Source: Verrucomicrobiia bacterium (GTDB taxonomy: Bacteria; Verrucomicrobiota; Verrucomicrobiia; Verrucomicrobiales; DEV007). From it: a stretch of 53,319 nt of DNA. The notes below the pieces were generated by a model. That model worked only from the letters and a program-made list of their open reading frames with translations. It was not told the DNA's origin and searched no databases. How positions within the stretch are numbered: the first letter of the stretch is position 1; each line of letters opens with the position of its first letter. The position numbers and the translations under genes are program-made. Location: assembly GCA_020440025.1 (NCBI GenBank), contig JAGROX010000151.1:3026-56344 (forward strand), written 5' to 3'. Shown here piece after piece: positions 52,301 through 53,319 of this stretch.

Positions 52301-53319
52301 GCAAATGCGGTGGCTCCTGCTCCTCCCGTGAACGTGATGTTTCCCCCAGCCGTCACCGTGATCGCAGCAGCTCCGATCACCGCTGTAGAATCGACACGCT
52401 TGTTGTCATAGCCACCGTGACCGATCATCACGAAGTTCTCTCGGTGCACGCCACCTTCTGCCGTGATGTCATTGCCGGCCTCGACGATTATATCTCCTGA
52501 CAGGTCACTACCCAGAACAGCTTCCCGTTCACCTCCATGACCAATTTTGGCATAGGCTGCCAATCCGGTGTGATCTGCGTTGGTCCAAGCCGCATAAGGC
52601 AATGTGCCAACCGCTGCCTTGTTGGAGGTAATATCGATATTGTTGACCGCTTTGACTCTGATTCTTCCGGTCGCAGGTTCAGTCGCACTGAGTCCCGCAT
52701 CTCGTCTGTTGTAGCCGATTTGCGAATACTTCCGCTCGCCGACATTGATCCCGCCAGTCAAAGGATACCCCCACACATTAACATCGTATCCTGCCACATT
52801 GGTCTGGCCGGTTCGACTGGCGACCACCACTCCGGTGTCAGCACCGGTGAGGGCATCTCCTACCGTACCCACAAAAACGCTGCCGTTGTTGTTGCCAAAG
52901 GCCCCGGCGACATCGAACACCGAGGCATCCATGTCCACATCCAGCGGAGTGTTGTAGAAAGTGCCGTCAGTGATCCCCAAAGGCGCGGTGATTGGGTTCC
53001 AGCCCGCCACCAGATTGACGTTGCCCGATCCACGATTGATCACGTCGTTGCCGACATAGATGTCTCCCTCAGCCAAAGTGGTAAAACTAAAGGCAGAGTT
53101 CCAAATCACCGAGTCTTCGATACTGATATTTCCCGCATCGGCCGAACCCGAGTCAAATGTCGAAACAACCACATTGTTTGACGCCAGGGCCGTCTGCAGG
53201 GTATTGCGGTTGATGATGAAAGGAGATCCGGCTGGCGCATGAGCTGCCGTGCTGATGATCCCGTTGCGAGGATCGAGCAGCAGCACCCCCGCCGAGCCAT
53301 TTGCGGCCAAGGTCGAAAC
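34324..53319 (-). CDS. giant filamentous-hemagglutinin-like exoprotein with IGHGG repeats (TpsA candidate; 5' end cut by window)
   Basis: The frame is open from the right edge to a stop at 34324, over 6,300 codons, so the true start lies beyond the window. The first visible part (AGVLLLDPRNGIIS, NTLQTALASNNVVVST, GDIYVGNDVINRG, NVNLVAGW) matches the region after the TPS domain in FHA-family exoproteins. Then come about 116 (hand count) copies of a roughly 36-50 residue unit of the form GDIxVxAxGxIxLxGG...YAQIGHGG, typical of a right-handed beta-helix shaft. Four spacer modules and one lectin-like domain interrupt it. The C-terminus has an Ala/Gly-rich linker and a small acidic domain but no autotransporter barrel, sortase motif or T9SS signal, fitting type Vb secretion. 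TpsB at 10718-12544 could export it. Likely a surface fibre for attachment or predation defence; ligand unknown. Confidence 0.85.
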   Translation of the reverse strand, partial: VSTLAANGSAGVLLLDPRNGIISTAAHAPAGSPFIINRNTLQTALASNNVVVSTFDSGSADAGNISIEDSVIWNSAFSFTTLAEGDIYVGNDVINRGSGNVNLVAGWNPITAPLGITDGTFYNTPLDVDMDASVFDVAGAFGNNNGSVFVGTVGDALTGADTGVVVASRTGQTNVAGYDVNVWGYPLTGGINVGERKYSQIGYNRRDAGLSATEPATGRIRVKAVNNIDITSNKAAVGTLPYAAWTNADHTGLAAYAKIGHGGEREAVLGSDLSGDIIVEAGNDITAEGGVHRENFVMIGHGGYDNKRVDSTAVIGAAAITVTAGGNITFTGGAGATAFAQIGHGGVTHDLASFTKNEINVTAGGDISLQGAAPAVVYGSTSYAQIGHGGYDSDYDGPVGGSIFSGDVTVEAGGKVSLLGGDTSYNYALIGNGGAALDGDRFGIVSVQAGTGGILLQGGSGTSSFAQIGSGGYQLDGETAGDTIVKAVGLAATDGIVMQGGTGSYAGATIGHGNYFSPATSSAVDDITVEVAAGGLSLTASTDGYFSHAAIGHNSRDTRGDRTGAINVTVASGDIEVTAGGDRIAGSSYNHAQIGHGGYGNILDGEFYNSRGSISVEATAGAVTVSGGQDYGTYAMIGHGGFGAGTGIDGTFSGNISVIAENDITFTGGTSNAYNFAQLGHGGRDVDGSKGGVGETIVVTSNSGDINFTAGSDGAYSHAQIGHGGRDSQGDAEASIFVTAGGNINFDGGPLNSTSYNSASIGHGGTSATGDFKGDITVESNGATGIRFKAGDGSQSWTQIGHGGWNADATVGNSGNISVTAKGGGDIDFSAVSLDSDSNDSFTQIGHGGRDSSGSHFGTISVATLGGGDISFTGGDYRAYAQIGHGGRDALGDQGADSGNPGDATISKITVNSSGAITFTAGQLGQAEAYAQLGHGGYQSRGDHLGDIDVDALGAITFLSGNGDRNSAVLGHGGYDADNVNGALPSVGSTGNIEVNAGAGITFTGGSASYAMAQIGHGGYANYGDNVGDITVGANGDIVFTGGQGDVSYAQLGHGGNATRGSHHADITVNAGTGGIQFTAGGRLSHAQLGNGGNESDGIQTGDIDVTAGGDITFLAGVGTLARERQAYAQLGHGGLQTSGAHSGDISVQSTGGALLFKAGNLSDNYVQLGHGGRGAKSDSTTTGFLGDIDVSAATGITFTAGTMLARTTANGFTDLAPFSTLPTDADITNGDEGIYADGRLSAQLGHGGYDADAGVGNEYNAGVGHRGDIRVVTATGNISFNGGDTANGSAGNNEGRLHMAAIGHGGPASTGDHTGAIQVEATTGSVVFTGGAETVDFSVNNTTGVVSPTTDVYNSVAIGHFGTSTWGSTAAGIGRFSANSVGGTLGLADGISVTAGDAVNFTAGAGRRSQAQLGLGGYQVKGLQDGLVDHQGDIFVTAGAGGVNFIGGSSGGANTGLESYAQLGHGGYDSDGTMLGDITVTTTGGGGVMFEGGLDNATHAQMGHGGRDSNGSQAGKITVNASGSVEVRGGGSGVYSYAQIGHGGYNADGDLSGDVSVTAGAGGVKVIGGDNTYNFATIGNGGAQLEGDISGATTVRATGTAATDGIYVKGGEGGEAAIATIGHSNYYGGTGSLIGDIIVSVINGGVKVEGGTAGYFASAMIGHGGRDIDMDRSGVVSVTADAGDIELLGGGDFTTSRYSHAQIGHGGYNNDAAFAGTYSDGVTVHAKSGQVTLKSGEEYGNYARIGHGGWSNGTMLVDANGDICVVGANGVIVDGSGAGGNAYAAIGHGGRLVDGDFDGDITVVASDGNVELIAGNAGAMSQIGHGGESADGAMSGDIRVIADDGSGTAGDIILTGGNNTLRYAMIGHGHGAGVATTGTREGGVHLFAGGALTATNGIAGGNVNVFHQTNGGLAAVDYLGGDGFQMVANGGVTLPGSALVDVGTMINGNFGSGPINVAFANDIDLTIAAGNDRFLNSAEDFTLATGGSITMLSSYQNAGSGKITLVAGWDGTGGTATGQVTFTGGDFCQPVISGSGVAVDFNTCDAFGNDLGGNGAGSITLGDSAQLAAVRVGSRAGTTGLFGKGVNLVASDSTIGAGTQVGFFSDGSGDVTGGIEIGVKGDGLSMTSGAVDDASTQIGHGGFSSVGALVNAPISISFCDPGALSLLAGGGANAYAQIGNGGRSFAGEGIAGDILIDGSGDVLLQGGNNGGSYAQIGHGGRGAIGDSPASMADGNPDFEGKIELTTVAGGNLTVSGNQTGGSLADGRWAYAQIGHGGAQARGDTQGSIDLSIDGGVNVNGGVLMDAGTSRAQNYAQIGHGGWDGDGAHSGNIDLTAVNDVVVRAGLSRESYAQIGHGGRNENVGDNDGNITIDITAGSLDLVGGNGGGGGEFAYAQVGHGGTSATGNHSGDITVTSADEVTLLQGVRDGAYKLIGHGGHGASGNHSGQVQVTAVNDIRLVGGTNDITFAQIGHGGFGANGNMSATSIEVTTSAGAIEVTAGNAGSSNQDGRQAYAQIGLGGYAGDGSRTAPIQLNAATGISVTGGGRDHNYALIGHGGDLADGTKSGAISAITTAGNISLSGGIIHELTAAQIGHGGFRATGAADGAITVSTGGGAVTLRNGGGDDANSLQTAGDHSFSSAQIGHGGAETGNFSRDGAISVSATTGVSVDSSTRLGDRAYTQIGHGGYDSAGNMTGQIDVDAGAGAISVLGGSLGAEGQFAQIGHGGINSLGNGTGAINLTAGGNVDVIAGGGDASYALVGHGGLFSTGYYDGDIGVDAGGAVNVLAGGTAGDSSIGTNNFGQIGHSLQGATAGYGNNFVEVNGQIVIEAESYLTNPSNRWVVVPTGADPFPGPGLFNNPRGGVYLQLEEGAGGVGPLTTGREVTYQITVTNPGTYQFFPRWTGYDGGSDSIFFDVVELKDGNGGAIADWYEYAEGGNSNFDNPAWSLTGAAEANNAGATPRTATTWTFNSPGTYTVRAIAREDGLALDALVMQQVALAAPTGQGPAPTYELRAGATGNVTVNAVGDISVTGGINDGAHAAIGHGGSDINNLAGRVSYGSATTGANVTVRSSGGNITLAGGQVEGDSALATGRYASIGHHGSRADFDAFGDILVEGGNIGLDGGFFASNGAKIGHGGDGISAYNLNDAEGPATLSGKVEVHSSGSVDLVSGGALAGSTLGSSAQIGHGGAVESVELVEIDGEICVVSADGTTVNAATNGGEAAYAMVGHGGINLQGTKSGDVTLTTGSTGTGGVALTAGAGDSAFAQVGHGGLLSGGDMSGNLNVIAANGGAIAVNGGSGSGSYAMLGHGDGASSTTGTRQGGVHLFADGALTAANGGGAGSNAYVFHQTNGGLATVDYLGGDGFQMVSNGGVTVDDSALVDVNTMLNGNFATGPIWAAFSNEIDLSIAAGLDRNVNTADNFVLMTGGSLEMLSSYQNAGTGETTLVAGWDGSGSFAGGGVTFAGGDFCAPVVTGAVASIDFNTCTSFGNNGAGLTLGSAAQTSAVRVGSRDGLTTLAGNSLALFGSDTTSNAATHLGFYGDGGGAITGGIDLHLQGGGLNLDSGNASGAYTQIGHGGRSASSTAVSAPITITFCDPGDVVIEAGGSLAYAQIGHGGHDFDADVAGDITMTGSGSVDIMGGPSSNSYSKVGHGGNLVNGNQLGNIAITTADGSITIQAGADSATDSNATAQVGHGGRSGSGSANGNISVIANGVDADVAVLGGTGNEALAMIGHGGTQDTGNKGLDGQLIEVSATRDVRVVAGTTNNTLAQIGNGGLASSGTKLGDISVTAGRDVLVTGGQAGGDDAYAQIGHGGAQTSNTIRGNITVNAGGLVELRAGTNPTPTNTGADTPNYSQIGHGGHENTGTLGALGNKIEVTGDIVQLISGSGVQSYAQIGMGGYDAGGNLTGDICVHATTAVILDSNQSAGTDAYTMIGNGGTLSGSGSSLYRGDIVVTAGSGGVNLRGGDGASTGRFTQVGHGGINTNGAMSGEIFIGADAGGRVVMTGGAGTNAYAMGGHGDGVGTAGVLDSGTSGGTRQGGIQYFADGDLTLTNGGGVGSNTYLHHRTNNAGGLEGAGNYLGGNGYQVVANRSQTIPANALEGLSAMINGSIGSGNVVFTNPGDVDIVLSGPDVATNNSFNFIVMTGGDITMLHSYQNAGAGNLILIAGWDGSSSTGASLDLGVPCDPVIIPAIVPSVLDFNDCGVFGNNNGTVYLGDASQTTALRVGSRLGRTMVYGYGLELNASTATSSAATQLGFFGNGSGDISGEIDVRLKDGGLSLNAGTSDAYAQIGHGGKGAVSANITDTADITISFCDPGDVTLNAGTGGNAYAQIGHGGLSVGGTKAGDIRIVGRDLVNGAGNVRLNGGSQSQNYAQIGHGGIGGSGATQGDIRVVSSNQVVLTGGTDQDAYTQIGHGGHDNRANHGVLDDATVVIANQGISLTGGNTAGTTYGAYAQIGNGGYDADGTLSGSIYLNYDPDSDTAAGGGDVVLLATTKTTAEPNYGTTAQIGHGGRNLAGTKSGDIVIGTADNVSVTGGQNLSYAQIGHGGNDSGATGNDGNTSGSITIDALGLLTVQGGVGSDAYAQIGHGGYQNSADHGVAGDVISLSAINGLSLLGGGTRSYAQVGNGGRTAGGNHSADISFNGGPVTLLGGTGGESYTQIGHGGHTSSGNHTGSVTVDSSSGISMTGGSSTGYTQIGHGGQSSSGNQTGSVTVNSSADISMTGGGSTGNYTHIGHGGRSSGGTFVSDIAVTAVGSVYLNGGRSTDTYAQIGHGGLTGSFTTSGLINLGAGGDLVLTADSNNGYVQVGHGGSGATGSISGADITIDVVGGIDLNADTGNSGNSYAQIGHGGFNTMTLGASDSDIFINQAAGTGTGDITLNGSGTNSYAQIGHGGSRADGNAGTGPADRSGDITIARVANVALNGGTFTDGYAQIGHGGELADGNASGDIVLNATGDVALNGGSASDTYVQIGHGGDQSAGDTNGSISITSLGSVSLQGGSVATDAYAQIGNGGHLNPGNHGLAGEVIAVSGANGISLAGGTSGQSYAQIGNGGGSASGEDHAHIFLNVNPLTGLPNGGGAITLAGGSATGTYSQVGNGGDAGAGAASGNVVTFSTGATTLNAGSGTDAWTQIGHGGRSNDGDKGLADEAIVVVSLGGIDMNSAGTRGYTQIGHGGHESDGNLMGGIYLNYDPINNVALGGGNVTLDGGTGSESYSQIGHGGLNSDVGTKTGDIRLGAAADVSLDAGSGNLSYVQIGHGGYNGDGNATGDIRLDLSGSMNVSAGNTTSNTHAQIGHGGRDSGGIHTGSIEITSSGAAGALTLVGGGNGDFNYSQIGHGGAGVIGGVTNGDSDDFISASFGGDISLVAGTQNNGYAQLGNGGLANSGTHRADISVTSANGTISLTGGPESGSNDDDSYAQIGNGGAQQTSTTRGSITVLASNGDVILQGGGGENGINNNLTPNYAQIGNGGHGNSGDHGDASETIQVEAANVSLTAGTQEESFALIGNGGGIVNEAGSGNASGDLAGNVIVRATQGAGGSVTLKGSTSGGLAGFAQIGHARSLGSLVGDIEVSAVQGVLVEGGTSAESYAQIGHGGIGQIGSKTGVIQVTLGGDLAVAGGVGDQAYGTIGHGGINTVGDRAGLINATVGGSVALTGGAGAGSSAQIGHGGTGNQGAEDGDVIVEADSIALMGGGDGSFAQIGHGGLMSGGAISSNVVVSAAGGDVQLSAGAATDSFAIIGGGGSRNVGVTPINGDVTVTADGGAVTLDGGGDGAFALIGNGGYEVNGTKTGSVQVAALQDVALTAGIGAGSFSQIGLGGFNSPGNTLGASDDLVRVIAGGDLRLRASDTAVGSMAMVGSGGYFSSSVFNTAGDVVADAGGDIVLTGGAAAWAAAQIGNGGGLAGGAKSGDIFATAGNDVLITRGAGDNAYAKIGHGDQEFTPVAVPAQLVGGAGTVAGDVQVTAGRDVSLTGGLIGHLDPDLNNQALSITGDTYVAVSHLNPTAAGGGMGALIGDADSVLASSPGGELRLYLPGRPQNQLVGTSLNGLAYPGANVDPMNQQIDELVINQVNGGGTLLAMPSEHDNLSNAAANRASLTVTSDSANYSPVLGNYSLYYDTVVVNQAGPPVVPTTPGGGAAGAAGGAAGAAGSAGAIDGGAAGSAGTGEGSVPLFTVVGPNGNNIVIFGTPGEELGLFLTLPDGTVGFTPGRLSPNSPFVPVGFVLEGLLDDRFNDDQTEFVVEHREVRDPWGDSTKEDFSVSYDTEGSSGSSSFDVFGSDYQGTIYILPMGDSPTLDDDEFRRYLEELQMRLEEMGSTALSEPVEPGVQGAE
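34822..34935 (-). other. Ala/Gly-rich low-complexity linker near the giant exoprotein C-terminus
   Basis: The linker starts with TPGGGAAGAAGGAAGAAGSA and continues in the same composition to about GGAAGSAGTGEG. It separates the beta-helix region from a C-terminal part of roughly 160 residues (VPLFTVVGPNGNNIVIFG through FRRYLEELQMRLEEMGSTAL), which has no known domain by eye. It could be a flexible hinge or a processing site. Confidence 0.6.
39141..39356 (-). repeat. recent 108-bp tandem duplication of one IGHGG unit
   Basis: Two adjacent units (39141-39248 and 39249-39356) are offset by exactly 108 bp (36 codons). Their shared stretches include CCGTCATCGAGAT and, as protein, TGSVTV, SxxISMTGG and GGxSSGN, against much weaker similarity among other neighbours. 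This marks the youngest visible expansion of the array. Confidence 0.75.
40430..41215 (-). repeat. spacer module 4 of the giant exoprotein
   Basis: Same order but more divergent: GGIQYFADGDLTLTNGGG, HHRTNNAGG, NYLGGNGYQVVAN, AMINGSIGSGNV, HSYQNAGAGNLILIAGWDG, PCDPV, DFNDCGVFGNN, ALRVGSRLG, GFFGNGSGDISGEI, then AQIGHGG and SFCDPG. Confidence 0.8.
42585..43370 (-). repeat. spacer module 3 of the giant exoprotein
   Basis: Same order as module 2: GGVHLFADGALTAANGG, VFHQTNGGLATVDYLGGDGF, MLNGNFATGPI, SSYQNAGTGETTLVAGWDG, GGDFCAPV, DFNTCTSFGNN, AVRVGSRDG, GFYGDGGGAITGGI, then TQIGHGG and TFCDPG. It is closer to module 2 than to module 4. Confidence 0.8.
44320..44860 (-). other. carbohydrate-binding-module-like domain inside the giant exoprotein
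   Basis: About 180 residues break the IGHGG array. They read VEVNGQIVIEAESY, RGGVYLQLEEG, TYQITVTNPGTYQFFPRWTG, DGGSDSIFFDVVEL, ADWYEYAEGGNS, TATTWTFNSPGTYTVRAIAR and EDGLALDALVMQQ. The order IEAESY / GG-x-Y / GTYxxxxRW / DSxFxD / W / GxYTxxxxxREDGxxLDALV is that of CBM6/CBM35-type beta-sandwich domains that bind glycans. It suggests a lectin-like tip or side domain on the fibre. Assigned by eye; the sugar is unknown. Confidence 0.6.
46890..47690 (-). repeat. spacer module 2 of the giant exoprotein
   Basis: The module reads GGVHLFAGGALTATNG, VFHQTNGGLAAVDYLGGDGF, a TMINGNFGSGPINVAF segment, SSYQNAGSGKITLVAGWDG, GGDFCQPV, DFNTCDAFGND, AVRVGSRAG, GFFSDGSGDVTGGI, and then returns to TQIGHGG and SFCDPG. 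About 265 residues, clearly homologous to modules 3 and 4. Confidence 0.8.
52710..53160 (-). repeat. spacer module 1 of the giant exoprotein (N-proximal)
   Basis: This module carries GDIYVGNDVINRGSGNVNLV, AGW, GAFGNNNGSVFVG, VVVASRTGQTNVAGY and ends at YSQIGYNRRD. It is a shortened relative of modules 2-4 (AGW, FGNN, ASRTG against VGSR) and lacks their cysteines. It precedes the first IGHGG unit. Confidence 0.6.

Larger units (their letters stand above)
35500..52760 (-). repeat. array of about 116 IGHGG units inside the giant exoprotein
   Basis: The unit ends in A-x-[IVL]-G-[HN]-G-G, most often YAQIGHGG, preceded by GDIxVxAxxxIxLxGGxxxx. Copies differ at most positions, but the H/N-G-G turn is nearly fixed: most have H, some N (IGNGG), a few L, M, S or G. 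Unit length is mostly 36-50 codons, so the period at DNA level varies around 110-150 bp. On the plus strand each unit shows a sequence close to CCGTGACCGATCTGGGCATA. Confidence 0.85.

Noticed and set aside
35500-52760. CRISPR array or satellite DNA as explanation for the periodic DNA
   Set aside because: Period varies, copies differ mainly at third codon positions and variable residues, and one frame is open throughout; it is a coding repeat.
34324-53319. Classical autotransporter (type Va)
   Set aside because: The C-terminus has no barrel strands or terminal aromatic residue; the visible N-proximal part looks FHA-like.

Overview
The window looks like chromosomal DNA of a Gram-negative bacterium of the PVC group, most likely Verrucomicrobiota. 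This is inferred from gene content: a flotillin FloA, a secreted PQQ-propeller protein starting with a WSRWRGP-type motif next to a PSCyt-style c-type cytochrome, secreted esterase and heme peroxidase genes, and a large two-partner-secretion apparatus. The DNA is GC-rich, genes are densely packed, and most starts have no Shine-Dalgarno sequence, being preceded instead by pyrimidine-rich tracts and often by CC directly before ATG.

Left part (1-6978). An edge-truncated COG2345-type winged-helix regulator is read leftwards, divergent from a lysine 2,3-aminomutase-like radical SAM enzyme that has a clear sigma70-type promoter. Then follow an RlmI-type rRNA methyltransferase, a 12-TM permease-like protein, two small C-terminally anchored membrane proteins (each bounded by hairpin terminators) and a DUF2238-like membrane protein.

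Second part (6994-13559, minus strand). This holds an alpha/beta hydrolase, a sugar phosphate isomerase/epimerase, and a translationally coupled cytochrome c / PQQ-propeller pair. Upstream of them lie a TpsB-type outer-membrane transporter (FhaC/ShlB family) and a secreted protein of unknown function.

Middle part (13781-26809, plus strand). Mostly housekeeping genes: floA, a proline-rich membrane protein, tRNA-Leu(CAA), two overlapping CNNM/CBS proteins, an RRM RNA-binding protein behind a 434-bp leader, miaA, aroB, dprA, topB, nrdR with NrdR-box-like sites in its own promoter, an unknown protein and a HIT hydrolase. A 36-bp hairpin element lies just downstream of floA and again downstream of the HIT gene, with its three-base loop inverted between the copies. 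A degenerate half copy follows aroB.

Right part (26862-53319). On the minus strand are a secreted esterase/peptidase-like hydrolase, an animal-type heme peroxidase and an overlapping response regulator / histidine kinase pair. A plus-strand protein with hallmarks of a kinase-like fold converges on the dominant feature: a gene of at least 18,996 bases encoding more than 6,300 residues of a filamentous-hemagglutinin-like exoprotein. It is built from about 116 copies (hand count) of a unit ending in YAQIGHGG, broken up by four related spacer modules and one carbohydrate-binding-like domain. It has no C-terminal barrel, and its N-terminus (expected signal peptide and TPS domain) lies beyond the right edge. 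The TpsB protein about 22 kb away is the only exporter candidate visible. The giant IGHGG exoprotein, its embedded lectin-like domain and its separation from the exporter are the most interesting content.
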